DNA of 39,487 bases, taken from Gammaproteobacteria bacterium UBA1119. GTDB lineage: Bacteria; Pseudomonadota; Gammaproteobacteria; Pseudomonadales; Azotimanducaceae. The stretch covers positions 127,640 to 167,126 of the forward strand of contig DCBA01000010.1 of NCBI GenBank assembly GCA_002313255.1. The letters run 5' to 3'. The notes under the pieces are model-generated. The model did not search any database, was not told where the DNA came from, and was given only the letters and a program-made list of their open reading frames with translations. Each line of letters opens with the position of its first letter. Positions within the stretch are counted from its first letter, which is position 1. A program made the position numbers and the translations under genes. Below are positions 17,269 through 26,434 of the stretch, in pieces.

Positions 17269-17355
17269 TGGTGCCGAGGAGAGGACTTGAACCTCCACGG
17301 GGTTACCCCCACTAGCTCCTGAAGCTAGCGTGTCTACCAATTTCACCACCTCGGC
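17269..17355 (-). tRNA. tRNA-Leu (anticodon CAG)
   Basis: A complete 87-nt class II tRNA. Acceptor arms GCCGAGG and CCTCGGC pair perfectly, followed by discriminator A and an encoded CCA. The anticodon stem CTAGC/GCTAG encloses loop TTCAGGA, so the anticodon is CAG, decoding CUG. A long variable arm (GGGG-TAA-CCCC) and discriminator A identify leucine. The T arm has the GTTCAAGT-type loop. It is divergent from rnr, a neighbourhood also seen in Pseudomonas. Confidence 0.97.
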
Positions 17356-17373
17356 ATGAGGGTCGCGGACTTT

Positions 17374-17379
17374 AGTATA
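17374..17379 (-). promoter_or_regulatory. -10 element for tRNA-Leu
   Basis: Read on the minus strand the hexamer is TATACT, ending 19 bases before the tRNA 5' end, followed by a GC-rich discriminator-like stretch. No good -35 hexamer is evident at 16-18 bp. It lies in the divergent gap with rnr. Evidence is sequence match and position. Confidence 0.45.
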
Positions 17380-17433
17380 GGGGTTCTGCATTGAACATAT
17401 TAGCGACGACCGTCGCGGAGTGTTTTCCTTCCC

Positions 17434-19536
17434 ATGAATGAGACAAGAGGCCCCCAGGCCACTCATATACGTAGAGCTCTGGACGAGATAGGGCCGGCTT
17501 CTTGGGGCGAGTTAGTCAGCCACCTCGGCGTCGGAAGAGGCAAGGGTGGCGATAGACTAAGGCGGTTACTTAATAAAATGCTGGAAGGTGGAGAAATTGT
17601 TCGAGAGGGACGGAATCGATACCGCCTCAGTAGCGCAAAGGACGAAAGTGGTGTCGTCGAACGGAACGGATCCCAACTCTTTGTGTCAATGCAGTCGGGC
17701 GGTTCCACGGCGCTTGAGTTTGCCAACGGTATTCGTGACGGAGACAACATTCGCGTCCAGGTGAGCGATGGAATTGCTCGCTTTGTGGAATTGATCAAGC
17801 CATCCGAGATCCCGGTTGTTGGCATCTATCGTCGTGATCGAACTCATGCTTACGTTGAATCGCTCGAGCCCGGATACAACGAACGCGTGGAATTAGTCGC
17901 GCCCTATCCCGGTTGCCGTGAGGGAGATGTTGTAGAGGTTCAAATACTTGACGTAGAACGTAGCCGCATACAAGGGAAAGTAAAAGCCGTTATAAAGCAC
18001 GAGAGCGAAGTCGAACGTGCTTGTACGGCAATCGTTCGCGCACATCGGATACCTAACCAATGGCCCTCGGCCGTTGCGCACAAGCGCATTCGAAAATCGG
18101 TACTCGAGGCTGATAGGAAAGGACGGATCGACTTACGCGATACGGCGTTTGTAACCATTGATGGAGAAGATGCTCGCGATTTTGATGACGCGATTTATGC
18201 GGAACCAAGATCCCGCGGGGGCTGGCGACTGTTGGTGGCGATCGCTGACGTCGCCCACTATGTGCGCCCCGGATCCGCGCTCGATCAAGAAGCGCTCGCG
18301 AGAGGTAACTCCGTGTATTTCCCGGATCGGGTGATACCCATGTTGCCCGAAAGCTTATCGAATGATCTTTGTTCGCTCCGGCCCAATGAGGATCGATTGG
18401 CGATGATTTGCGAGTTAACGCTTACCCGCAACGCGAACGTGACAGGCCTTTCATTTTACGAAGCCGTGATCCGTTCGCATGGTCGCCTTACCTATACCGA
18501 AGTTGACCAATACCTAAAAAACTCGGGGGCGAATTGGTCCGCGACGATCTGCACGAGTCTTCAGCATTTGTACGCTATATACGGAGGGTTACGTGCGCGG
18601 CGGTCTGATAGAGGCGCGCTTGATTTTGAGTCGCGGGAAGGACGCGTCGAGATCCGTCGAGGAAATCCTGTGAGCGTCGTGCCTGTTGAGCGGACCGAAG
18701 CCCATTCGATAGTGGAAGAGGCCATGATCGCAGCCAACGTAGCTGCCGCCAATTATCTCCAACGTCAAGAATCCATGGTCATGTACCGGATACATGAACC
18801 TCCTGAACGGGAAAAGATCGAACAACTCCGCAAGATTTTCCGGTCAGTGGGGCAACGGTTTCCTGGAGCCATTAGGTACCCAGGTGATCTTCAACGCCTT
18901 GTTGAGGCTACGCACAAGACCCGCTTAGAGCCGTGGGTTTGGGAGATGCTGATTCTGCGAACATTGCGACAAGCACGCTATTTCCCGGGGGATAAAGGTC
19001 ACTTTGGTCTTGCTTTATCGAGCTATGCGCATTTCACCTCACCGATTCGTCGGTACGCTGATCTAGTCAATCATCGGTTAATTAAAGCGCGACTTCGAAA
19101 GGCACGACGGAGCGCCACCGAATATGAAGACCTCGAGAATATTGGAGCGCATATATCGATAACTGAACGTCGTGCCGAAAACGCCACGCGCGCGGTCGAT
19201 GCCTGGTTGAAATGCTCGCTCCTCGAGAAACGTGTAGGTGAAGCCTTTGGTGGAACGATCGTGACCGTGGTCGAATTCGGTGTTTTCGTTGAACTTGATG
19301 ACCTTCGCATCCAAGGGCTTTTGCATGTGTCACGTTTGGGGTCCGACTACTATAAATGGGTACCAAACACGATGAGTTTGGTGGCAGAGCGTTCGGGACA
19401 TCGCTTTTCTCTTGGACAGAGACTTCGAGTGGTTGTCGAGGATGTGTCGGTCGAGTTGGGCCGTGTCAATCTCAGGATCGAGGCGCCGGAAAGAAAACGG
19501 AAGATTCGGCGACGAAGAAGAAAGAGAACTCTATGA
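17434..19536 (+). CDS. rnr: ribonuclease R
   Basis: A processive 3'-5' exoribonuclease that can unwind structured RNA, important for rRNA quality control and tmRNA-linked mRNA decay. In 700 residues: an N-terminal winged helix (HIRRALDEIG to YRLSS, about 10-70), two cold-shock OB domains, the RNB catalytic domain with IDGEDARDFDDAIYAE (aspartates 243, 249, 251, 252 bind the metals), YAHFTSPIRRYADL, an S1 domain (about 600-680), and a short basic tail RKRKIRRRRRKR. It is somewhat shorter than E. coli RNase R because the basic tail is short. Its TGA overlaps the rlmB ATG (ATGA). Confidence 0.96.
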   Translation: MNETRGPQATHIRRALDEIGPASWGELVSHLGVGRGKGGDRLRRLLNKMLEGGEIVREGRNRYRLSSAKDESGVVERNGSQLFVSMQSGGSTALEFANGIRDGDNIRVQVSDGIARFVELIKPSEIPVVGIYRRDRTHAYVESLEPGYNERVELVAPYPGCREGDVVEVQILDVERSRIQGKVKAVIKHESEVERACTAIVRAHRIPNQWPSAVAHKRIRKSVLEADRKGRIDLRDTAFVTIDGEDARDFDDAIYAEPRSRGGWRLLVAIADVAHYVRPGSALDQEALARGNSVYFPDRVIPMLPESLSNDLCSLRPNEDRLAMICELTLTRNANVTGLSFYEAVIRSHGRLTYTEVDQYLKNSGANWSATICTSLQHLYAIYGGLRARRSDRGALDFESREGRVEIRRGNPVSVVPVERTEAHSIVEEAMIAANVAAANYLQRQESMVMYRIHEPPEREKIEQLRKIFRSVGQRFPGAIRYPGDLQRLVEATHKTRLEPWVWEMLILRTLRQARYFPGDKGHFGLALSSYAHFTSPIRRYADLVNHRLIKARLRKARRSATEYEDLENIGAHISITERRAENATRAVDAWLKCSLLEKRVGEAFGGTIVTVVEFGVFVELDDLRIQGLLHVSRLGSDYYKWVPNTMSLVAERSGHRFSLGQRLRVVVEDVSVELGRVNLRIEAPERKRKIRRRRRKRTL

Positions 19537-20279
19537 CCGTGACTGAAGAAAGTGTGGCCTGCGGTTTTCACGCAGTTGAGGCTGTCCTAACCAAAGAACC
19601 AAGGGCGATTCGTCGGATTCTGGTCGTTTCAGAACGCCGAGACGAGCGCATGCAGAGCCTCGTGCAACGTGCTCGCGAACTGGGCGTACGAGTCGATAGT
19701 GCGGATCGTCGGGTTGTTACGCGGATCGCGGGAGTTAAAGCCCATCAGGGCATCGTTGCCGAATGCCATGCGGTATTACCTTCGACAGAGTTGGACTTTG
19801 AAGCTCGTTGGTCGACGTTCACTCAGCCTCTAATCTTGGTAGTCGACGGGGTAACGGATCCTCGTAACTTAGGGGCGTGTATGAGGTCGGCAGGTGCCGC
19901 GGATGTGGACGCCGTGTTGATCCCAAAACGATCAAATGCCCCGTTGTCTAATGTCGTGCGCAAGACCGCGAGTGGCGCGCTTGAAGATCTACTGATCATT
20001 CAGGTGTCAAATCTAGCCCGTCGGCTCGATTGGTTGCGAGAACGGGGTGTTTGGATTGTTGGGACCGATGTCGAATCAATTCACGCATATACCGACGTGG
20101 ACTATCGTGATCCAGTCGCCATTGTGGTTGGTGGTGAACAACGCGGTTTGCGCCATCTGACACGGGAGAAATGCGATCATCTAGTAACAATCCCTATGCG
20201 CGGGCCGGTTTCGAGTCTTAATGTCTCAGTCGCTACGGGAATACTCTTGTTTGAGTGTTTGAGGCAGCGCGGGACATAA
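19533..20279 (+). CDS. rlmB: 23S rRNA (guanosine(2251)-2'-O)-methyltransferase RlmB
   Basis: A SPOUT-class methyltransferase acting on G2251 of 23S rRNA. The 248-residue protein has an N-terminal substrate-binding domain (CGFHAVEAVL onward) and the knotted SPOUT domain with motif 1 DGVTDPRNLGACMRSAGAA, motif 2 IVVGGEQRGLR and motif 3 IPMRGPVSSLNVSVATGILLFE, all complete. The ATG at 19533 overlaps the rnr stop by 4 bp; the open frame further upstream lies inside rnr. The rnr-rlmB pair is as in E. coli. Confidence 0.96.
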   Translation: MTVTEESVACGFHAVEAVLTKEPRAIRRILVVSERRDERMQSLVQRARELGVRVDSADRRVVTRIAGVKAHQGIVAECHAVLPSTELDFEARWSTFTQPLILVVDGVTDPRNLGACMRSAGAADVDAVLIPKRSNAPLSNVVRKTASGALEDLLIIQVSNLARRLDWLRERGVWIVGTDVESIHAYTDVDYRDPVAIVVGGEQRGLRHLTREKCDHLVTIPMRGPVSSLNVSVATGILLFECLRQRGT

Positions 20280-20412
20280 TCGTTGGGGGTTCGTTGCGTC
20301 GGGGTTTGTAAATCTCTAGAATCTCGTCGCCACGCAAATGCGCGTGCTCAGATAAAATTTCTCCTTGCTTCACGTCCTCGTAGGCGGAGGCGATAAACCG
20401 AAGGGAGTTTCT

Positions 20413-20988
20413 ATGCGTCACTACGAAGTTGTGTTTCTCGTGCACCCGGACCAGTCAGAACAGGTCCCGGGAATGGTTGAGCGCTACAAAGCGATGATTG
20501 AAGGAAATGGCTCTATCATTCACCGTTCTGAAGATTGGGGTCGGCGCCAGTTGGCCTATCCGATCAAAGATATCCATAAAGCTCATTACGTCTTGTTAAA
20601 CATCGAAGCGGATCAGAAGACTCTTGACGAAATGGAAAGCGCGTTTCGATTCAACGACGCCGTGTTGCGCCATATGATTATGTCGAAGAAAGAGCCCGAG
20701 ACGGGGATATCCAAGATGTATGCGGAGGAACTGAGAGAGCAGGAAAAAGACCGCGAGAGGGACCGTCAGCGAGAAGAAGAAAAAACACGAGCGGTAACGC
20801 CCGACGATGAGTCGAGAGAACGTCGCAGTGTCACGGATAAGACGGGGTTAGTCTCCGACCAGGAGGTTGCTGGAAGTGACGCGGAAACCACCGAATCAGA
20901 GTCTTTGATGAAAGAAACTGATGCCCAAGATGTTGAGAACGAAGATGAAAGTGCTGAGGCGGAAGAAACACTAGAAGAGGAAGACTGA
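20413..20988 (+). CDS. rpsF: 30S ribosomal protein S6 with long acidic C-terminal tail
   Basis: S6 binds S18 on the platform of the small subunit. The core (residues 1 to about 98) is standard: [28 protein letters not shown] and LNIEAD, with [10 protein letters not shown] at the end. The 191-residue protein then has a tail of about 92 residues: a charged, probably helical part rich in E and R (100-127) and an acidic part from 151 to 191 in which 19 of 41 residues are D or E and only one is basic. E. coli S6 is about 131-135 residues, with a short acidic end that RimK extends with glutamates. The ATG at 20413 has a GGGAG ribosome site. Confidence 0.95.
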   Translation: MRHYEVVFLVHPDQSEQVPGMVERYKAMIEGNGSIIHRSEDWGRRQLAYPIKDIHKAHYVLLNIEADQKTLDEMESAFRFNDAVLRHMIMSKKEPETGISKMYAEELREQEKDRERDRQREEEKTRAVTPDDESRERRSVTDKTGLVSDQEVAGSDAETTESESLMKETDAQDVENEDESAEAEETLEEED

Positions 20989-20990
20989 TT

Positions 20991-21221
20991 ATGGCCAGAC
21001 GTTTCGGACGCAAACGCTACTGCCGTTTCACGGCGGAAGGGATAAAGGAAATTGATTACAAGGATCTTGATCTCCTTAAAGATTACGTTACCGAGACGGG
21101 CAAGATCGTACCGAGTCGGATAACTGGGACGAGTGCGCGGTATCAACGACAACTGGCCCGAGCGGTGAAGCGTGCGCGGTATTTAGCGCTGTTGCCTTAT
21201 ACCGATCAGCACGACAACTAA
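20991..21221 (+). CDS. rpsR: 30S ribosomal protein S18
   Basis: The S6 partner on the small-subunit platform. The 76-residue protein has [11 protein letters not shown] at the start and [34 protein letters not shown], the S18 signature. It starts two bases after the rpsF stop, so the two partners are made from one message. PriB, which sits between rpsF and rpsR in enterics, is absent. Confidence 0.97.
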   Translation: MARRFGRKRYCRFTAEGIKEIDYKDLDLLKDYVTETGKIVPSRITGTSARYQRQLARAVKRARYLALLPYTDQHDN

Positions 21222-21231
21222 TAGGATTTCC

Positions 21232-21678
21232 ATGAACGTTATCTTGATGGAAAGAGTGACCAATCTCGGCGATTTAGGTGAGGAGGTCGTTGTACGAAAC
21301 GGCTATGCGAGAAATTTCTTACTCCCTCAAGGTAAAGTCGTGCGGGCCACTGAAAAAAATCGGGAAGTATTCGAAGCACAGAGATCAGAACTAGAAGCAT
21401 CCGCGGTCGAGCGTTTGTCCGAGGCGGAACAGCGCGCTCATCGACTTGAAGATTGTTCCGTAACCATCGTCGCGCGGACAGGCGAAGAAGGAAAATTGTA
21501 TGGCTCAGTGGGTACAGTAGAGATTGCGCAGGCGCTTAGTGATATGGGTATTGAGGTGAGGAAGAGTGAAGTTATTATGTCCGAAGGCGCTATCCGGATT
21601 ACTGGCGAGTATAAAGTTGACATCCACCTTCATGCTGACGTGACTCGGAGCATTAATGTTGCGGTTGTCGCGGAGTAG
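21232..21678 (+). CDS. rplI: 50S ribosomal protein L9
   Basis: L9 binds 23S rRNA near the L1 stalk and protrudes from the large subunit. The 148-residue protein has the N-terminal domain MNVILMERVTNLGDLGEEVVVRNGYARNFLLP split by the normal conserved glycines, a long connecting helix rich in E and R (about 45-75), and a C-terminal domain with GEEGKLYGSVGTVEIAQAL. It follows rpsR by 10 bp. The 172-bp gap that follows to dnaB holds the palindrome described separately. Confidence 0.97.
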   Translation: MNVILMERVTNLGDLGEEVVVRNGYARNFLLPQGKVVRATEKNREVFEAQRSELEASAVERLSEAEQRAHRLEDCSVTIVARTGEEGKLYGSVGTVEIAQALSDMGIEVRKSEVIMSEGAIRITGEYKVDIHLHADVTRSINVAVVAE

Positions 21679-21816
21679 CGTCGTCCAAAAGATTTTGTCC
21701 ACCGCGTAGTCACAAAACATCCACAACTTGTTCAACCGCGTTCGTTTGTATCGACAAGCAATCGGGACAAATTTCGCCTATACGCTTGACGCCAGGACCT
21801 CGTAGGTCGACAGTGG

Positions 21817-21834
21817 ACTGTACGTTGGTACAGT
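21817..21834. promoter_or_regulatory. LexA-box-like palindrome upstream of dnaB
   Basis: A perfect 7-bp inverted repeat ACTGTAC-GTTG-GTACAGT. It fits the gammaproteobacterial LexA operator core CTGT-N8-ACAG, with flanking A and TA also as in the E. coli consensus. It ends 16 bp before the dnaB ATG (21851) and 4 bp before a possible GTG start (21839). The centre is less AT-rich than a typical SOS box. It could instead form a small mRNA hairpin with a 4-base loop. Confidence 0.45.
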
Positions 21835-21850
21835 AATTGTGGACCGGCCC

Positions 21851-23245
21851 ATGCCAGAATCTGTCTCCGAAATCCGGGAAGATCCGACCTCACGTCTCAA
21901 AGTACCGCCTCATAGTGTCGAGGCGGAACAGTCGGTTTTAGGCGCACTAATGTTGAACAACGACGCATGGTTCAACGTTGCTGATAAAATCGAAGCAAGA
22001 GATTTTTACAGAGCCGCACACCAAATCATTTTTGAGGTGATGGGTGAGTTAGCTAACGATAATCAACCTCTAGACGCGGTGACCCTCTCCGAAGCGCTTC
22101 AGTCTCGGGGCCTTATCGATAAGGCGGGCGGTAACGTTTACTTAGCTGAGTTGGTGGAAAGTGTTCCGGGCGCTAGCAATATAGTCGCGTATGCAGACAT
22201 AGTTCGCGAACGTTCAACGTTTCGCCAACTCATTCAAACCGCCGCCAATATTTCGGATTCGGCCTTTTTGCCAGAAGGGCGAAAGGCTGCCGATCTCCTC
22301 GACGCTGCAGAGCAAGCCGTTTTTCAGATTGCAGAAGGCCGCTTAAAAGAAGGAGGACCGCAGCATGTAGTACCGCTACTTACGGATGCAGTGAACCGAA
22401 TCGAAACTCTTTATCGCACGCAAGATCCGATTACCGGACTTGCCACCGGTTACCACGATCTCGATCGCATGACCGCGGGATTGCAGAAATCCGATCTCAT
22501 TATTGTTGCGTCACGGCCTTCGATGGGGAAAACGTCTCTGGCATTAAATTTTGCTGAGCACGCGATTATGCAAGAGGGGGAAGGAGCCGTTTTATTTTTT
22601 TCCCTTGAGCAACCGGCCGAGCACCTCATCCTAAGAATGCTGTCCTCGTTGGGACACATTGATCAAACGCGGATGCGGACTGGTCAGCTTAGTGATGACG
22701 ATTGGCCGCGGTTTACCAGTGCGGTGAGCCAGTTGAAGGATCGAGCTCTGTATATTGATGACAGCGCCGCTCTTTCGCCGAACGACATTCGTACGCGTGC
22801 ACGCAGAGTGTCTCGCGAGACGGGTGGATTAAAGATGATCGTCGTCGACTATATGCAGCTGATGACATCTTCGCAAAAACACGAGAATCGGGCGTCCGAG
22901 ATATCTGAGATTTCACGCACTCTGAAGGCCATTGCAAAAGAGATGCGTTGTCCTCTGGTTGCGCTTTCACAACTCAATCGGAGCGTTGAGAGCCGCCCCG
23001 ACAAGCGTCCGTATATGTCGGATTTGCGTGAATCTGGCGCCATCGAACAAGATGCAGACGTCATCTTTTTCATCTACAGAGATGAGGTCTATAACGAAGA
23101 TTCACAGGATAAAGGCCTTGCCGAGATCATTATCAGCAAGCAACGTAACGGACCGATTGGAATGGTTCGTTTAACCTTTATCGGAAATTTAACGAAGTTC
23201 GAAAACTACACACCGACAGATTCCTACGACGCATTCGTCCAATAA
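21851..23245 (+). CDS. dnaB: replicative DNA helicase DnaB
   Basis: The hexameric 5'-3' helicase at the replication fork. In 464 residues (from the ATG): the N-terminal primase-interaction domain beginning LKVPPHSVEAEQSVLGALM, a linker, and the RecA-like ATPase domain with Walker A SRPSMGKTS (lysine near 227), VVDYMQLM (Walker B), and SQLNRSVESRPDKRP, MSDLRESGAIEQDAD. No intein is present. A GTG at 21839 would add four residues; the ATG at 21851 is preferred because of the GGA upstream, but neither has a strong ribosome site. The TAA stop overlaps the radA ATG (TAATG). Confidence 0.96.
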   Translation: MPESVSEIREDPTSRLKVPPHSVEAEQSVLGALMLNNDAWFNVADKIEARDFYRAAHQIIFEVMGELANDNQPLDAVTLSEALQSRGLIDKAGGNVYLAELVESVPGASNIVAYADIVRERSTFRQLIQTAANISDSAFLPEGRKAADLLDAAEQAVFQIAEGRLKEGGPQHVVPLLTDAVNRIETLYRTQDPITGLATGYHDLDRMTAGLQKSDLIIVASRPSMGKTSLALNFAEHAIMQEGEGAVLFFSLEQPAEHLILRMLSSLGHIDQTRMRTGQLSDDDWPRFTSAVSQLKDRALYIDDSAALSPNDIRTRARRVSRETGGLKMIVVDYMQLMTSSQKHENRASEISEISRTLKAIAKEMRCPLVALSQLNRSVESRPDKRPYMSDLRESGAIEQDADVIFFIYRDEVYNEDSQDKGLAEIIISKQRNGPIGMVRLTFIGNLTKFENYTPTDSYDAFVQ

Positions 23246-24621
23246 TGGCAAAAGCTAAAATCGCGTACGTCTGTGAGGATTGCGGTGCTGATCACAGCAA
23301 ATGGCAGGGCCAATGTTCGGCGTGTGCCAGCTGGAACACGTTGAAACAAATCACCGTGTCGAAACATGCGCCGGTCGTCGAAGGTGTCGTCACTGGATTC
23401 AGCGGTGCTGCAACCACCGTCCAAAAACTCGCGGACATTCGACTAGAAGATAGTACGCGAGTTCAAACGGGACTCAGTGAGCTTGATCGCGTTCTTGGCG
23501 GGGGACTTGTTCCGGGCTCCGTGGTCTTGATCGGTGGTGAGCCAGGAGCGGGTAAGTCGACGCTGCTGCTACAAGTAGTGACGGAGGTTGCAAAAAAAAT
23601 CCCGTGTTTGTACGTGAGCGGTGAAGAATCGCATCAACAAATCGCGGAACGAGCTCGGCGACTAGGGTTGCCTGATGCGAATGTCCAGGTTGCGTTCTTA
23701 ACATTTGCTGAGCATGTCGCGGAACTCGTCACAAAGGAGCGCCCAGGCGTCGTCGTCATCGATTCCATTCAGGTGATGCAAATGAGCGGCGTCGAAAGCG
23801 CCCCCGGAAGCGTGACGCAGGTGCGAGAGTCGGCCGCTTTCCTTACTCGTTTGGCCAAGCAAACGGGTACAGCGATAGTTTTGGTGGGCCATATTACTAA
23901 GGAAGGGAATCTCGCTGGACCAAAGATTCTCGAACACATTATTGACTGTTTTTTGATGTTGGATTCAGCGGCGGCGAGCCGCTTTCGAACGCTGCGTGGG
24001 ATCAAGAACCGATTTGGAGCAGTAAATGAATTGGGTGTGTTTGCCATGACCGATCGGGGATTGCGCGAGGTAAAAAACCCTTCAGCGATCTTTCTAGAAC
24101 GTCCTCAAGAAATGACGCCGGGTAGCGTGGTGACTGTGACGTGGGAAGGCACCCGCCCAATACTGGTTGAAATCCAGGCATTGGTGGATCAAGTTCAAGG
24201 TGGTTATCCAAAGCGCGTCGCGGTCGGTCTAGATGGGCAACGGTTAGAGATGCATCTGGCGGTGATGCATCGCCATTGTGGCGTGTCGCTTGCTGATCAA
24301 GACGTTTTTGCAAATGTTGCGGGTGGGGCTCGGGTCGCGGAGACCGCTGCCGATCTTGCCCTTCTAGTCTCCGTTTTCTCTAGTTTTCGAAACAAATCGC
24401 TACCCAAAGACCTCGTCGTCTTTGGTGAACTCGGGTTGACAGGCGAAATTCGACCAGTACCCAACGGGCAAGAGCGGCTTCGTGAAGCACAAAAACACGG
24501 ATTCACTCAAGCTCTGGTTCCTCGCGCAAACCGCCCGCGAGCACCCATTGCTGGAATTGAGGTGCAAACGATGGCTTCACTGTCGGATGCGCTTGACGCA
24601 GTCTCCACGATGTTTCGGTGA
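23245..24621 (+). CDS. radA: DNA repair protein RadA
   Basis: A RecA-like helicase acting on recombination intermediates. The 458-residue protein starts with a C4 zinc finger (CEDCGADHSKWQGQCSACASW, cysteines 11, 14, 28, 31 by my count), then a RecA-fold domain with Walker A GGEPGAGKST (lysine 104) and VVVIDSIQVM, the RadA-specific KNRFG motif and a Lon-like C-terminal domain with GELGLTGEIRPVPNG and DVFANVAGGARVAETAADLA. Coupled to dnaB by a TAATG overlap, so fork helicase and repair factor are co-translated. Convergent with ettA, 31 bp away. Confidence 0.96.
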   Translation: MAKAKIAYVCEDCGADHSKWQGQCSACASWNTLKQITVSKHAPVVEGVVTGFSGAATTVQKLADIRLEDSTRVQTGLSELDRVLGGGLVPGSVVLIGGEPGAGKSTLLLQVVTEVAKKIPCLYVSGEESHQQIAERARRLGLPDANVQVAFLTFAEHVAELVTKERPGVVVIDSIQVMQMSGVESAPGSVTQVRESAAFLTRLAKQTGTAIVLVGHITKEGNLAGPKILEHIIDCFLMLDSAAASRFRTLRGIKNRFGAVNELGVFAMTDRGLREVKNPSAIFLERPQEMTPGSVVTVTWEGTRPILVEIQALVDQVQGGYPKRVAVGLDGQRLEMHLAVMHRHCGVSLADQDVFANVAGGARVAETAADLALLVSVFSSFRNKSLPKDLVVFGELGLTGEIRPVPNGQERLREAQKHGFTQALVPRANRPRAPIAGIEVQTMASLSDALDAVSTMFR

Positions 24622-24652
24622 GCGTTTCTTCGGTTTAATTCGTGCAGGTGTT

Positions 24653-26332
24653 TCAGCGTGCTAGAGGTTTGTATTTAATTCGAGTTGGTCCAATCCCTTC
24701 GCCGTGCTGTGCACGTCTTTCTTGGAAGTCTTTTTCGTAATCGGAGTAATTTCCGTCGAAAAATGTAATTGAGCTATTTCCCTCAAACGCCAGGATGTGA
24801 GTTGCAATACGGTCAAGAAACCACCGATCATGTGAAATAACTAATGCGCTACCCGGAAAATTTAACAGGGCCTCCTCGAGAGCTCTTAATGTTTCGACGT
24901 CGAGATCGTTGGTCGGTTCGTCGAGGAGAATGACGTTTCCTCCGCGTCGAAGTACTTTGGCGAGATGAACTCGATTCCGTTCGCCACCGGAAAGCTGACC
25001 GACACGCTTCTGCTGATCTGAGCCACGAAAGTTGAAACGACCCGCATAAGCTCGGGAGTTAAGTTCGTAGTTACCGACGCGGATAATGTCCTGGCCTGCT
25101 GAAATTTCTTCCCAAACGGTTTTGTCGTTCGAGAGCGAGTCGCGGGATTGATCAACGTAGGCGAGCTCGACGCTCGAGCCGAACGAGAATTGACCTTCGT
25201 CGGCTTTGGCTTCACCCGTCAACAGATTGAAAAGCGTTGTTTTGCCGGTTCCGTTTCCACCGATGATGCCGACGATTGAGCCTGGTGCGATTTCAAGACT
25301 GAGCTTGTCGATTAAAAGATGTTTGTCATAACTCTTGGACAAAGATGATATCGAAAGCACCTGGTCGCCGAGGCGCGGGCCAGGGGGAATATACAGCTCA
25401 GCGGTTTCGTTGCGCCTCTGCACTTCGACAGACATAAGTTCGTCGAAGCGTTGGAGACGGGCTTTGCTTTTGGATTGCCGCCCTCGGGGATTCGCCCGAA
25501 CCCAATCAAGTTCTGCTTTGATTGCGCGTTGGCGGGAATGTTCGGAGCGAGCTTCCAGTTCCAGACGACGGTCTTTTGCCTCGAGCCAGGCGGTATAATT
25601 CCCTTCGAAAGGAATTCCTCTGCCTCGGTCGAGTTCTAATATCCATCCCGCAACGTTGTCGAGAAAATAACGATCATGAGTCACGGCAACGACTGTCCCG
25701 GGATAGTCCTGAAGAAATCGTTCGAGCCAAGCGACACTTTCGGCATCCAGATGGTTGGTTGGCTCGTCGAGTAGCAACATGTCGGGTTTAGCTAAAAGCA
25801 AGGAGCAGAGGGCAACGCGACGGCGCTCTCCGCCCGAAAGTGTCTCTATCTGAGCGTCCCAGGGGGGTAGTCGGAGTGCATCGGCGGCGATCTCAAGAGA
25901 TCGTTCGAGTCCCCAACCATCCAAAGCCTCAATTCGTTCAGTCAGTTCGCCTTGCTTTTCGATGAGACAGTTCGTTTCGTCATCGTCGAGAGCTTCAGCA
26001 AAACGGTTCGATACGGTTTCAAATTCTTCTAGCAAACGCATCGTGTCTTCGAGTCCAACTTCGACGTTACCGCGTACGTCGGTCGTTGGGTCAAGTGTGG
26101 GTTCCTGAGGTAAGAGCCCAACTTTTAGATCCTTCTGAGGTCGTGCTTCGCCCTCAAACTCTCGGTCTACGCCCGCCAGGACGCGCAGAAGCGAAGATTT
26201 CCCCGAGCCATTTAATCCCAACACCCCGATTTTCGCTCCGGGAAAAAACGACAGGGAGATGTTGTCGAGAATTCGACGGCCTGGGGGGACGGTTTTGGAA
26301 ACCCCCTGCATGGTAAAGACGTATTGAGGCAT
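24653..26332 (-). CDS. ettA: energy-dependent translational throttle protein EttA
   Basis: An ABC-F ATPase that binds the ribosomal E site and gates the first elongation step according to ATP/ADP level. In 559 residues: first ABC domain with Walker A GLNGSGKSS, signature LSGGERRRVALC and Walker B LLLDEPTNHLD; the linker with SRQRAIKAELDWVRANPRGRQSKSKARL, whose start WVR and RQ-KSKARL text is characteristic of EttA; second ABC domain with GGNGTGKTT, LSGGERNRVHLAK and ILLDEPTNDLD. The end IGPTRIKYKPLAR is the usual EttA terminus. A single minus-strand gene between radA and glyA. Confidence 0.96.
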   Translation of the reverse strand: MPQYVFTMQGVSKTVPPGRRILDNISLSFFPGAKIGVLGLNGSGKSSLLRVLAGVDREFEGEARPQKDLKVGLLPQEPTLDPTTDVRGNVEVGLEDTMRLLEEFETVSNRFAEALDDDETNCLIEKQGELTERIEALDGWGLERSLEIAADALRLPPWDAQIETLSGGERRRVALCSLLLAKPDMLLLDEPTNHLDAESVAWLERFLQDYPGTVVAVTHDRYFLDNVAGWILELDRGRGIPFEGNYTAWLEAKDRRLELEARSEHSRQRAIKAELDWVRANPRGRQSKSKARLQRFDELMSVEVQRRNETAELYIPPGPRLGDQVLSISSLSKSYDKHLLIDKLSLEIAPGSIVGIIGGNGTGKTTLFNLLTGEAKADEGQFSFGSSVELAYVDQSRDSLSNDKTVWEEISAGQDIIRVGNYELNSRAYAGRFNFRGSDQQKRVGQLSGGERNRVHLAKVLRRGGNVILLDEPTNDLDVETLRALEEALLNFPGSALVISHDRWFLDRIATHILAFEGNSSITFFDGNYSDYEKDFQERRAQHGEGIGPTRIKYKPLAR

Positions 26333-26434
26333 GTAGAAACCCGGGCTTTAGCACTGAAGGGGCATTTTGAAGGATGGCGGCGCCGAAGCAAGGCGGTGGT
26401 GAGAAGGACGCGGTTTTGGGCGCAGGGCCTGGTG

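Noticed and set aside
17404..17417. GCGAC-GACC-GTCGC hairpin between tRNA-Leu and rnr as terminator
   Set aside because: Short stem located in the divergent promoter gap, so termination makes no sense there; likely chance in sequence of this composition.
21796..21808. GACCT-CGT-AGGTC hairpin as rplI terminator
   Set aside because: Only a 5-bp stem and no T-run after it.
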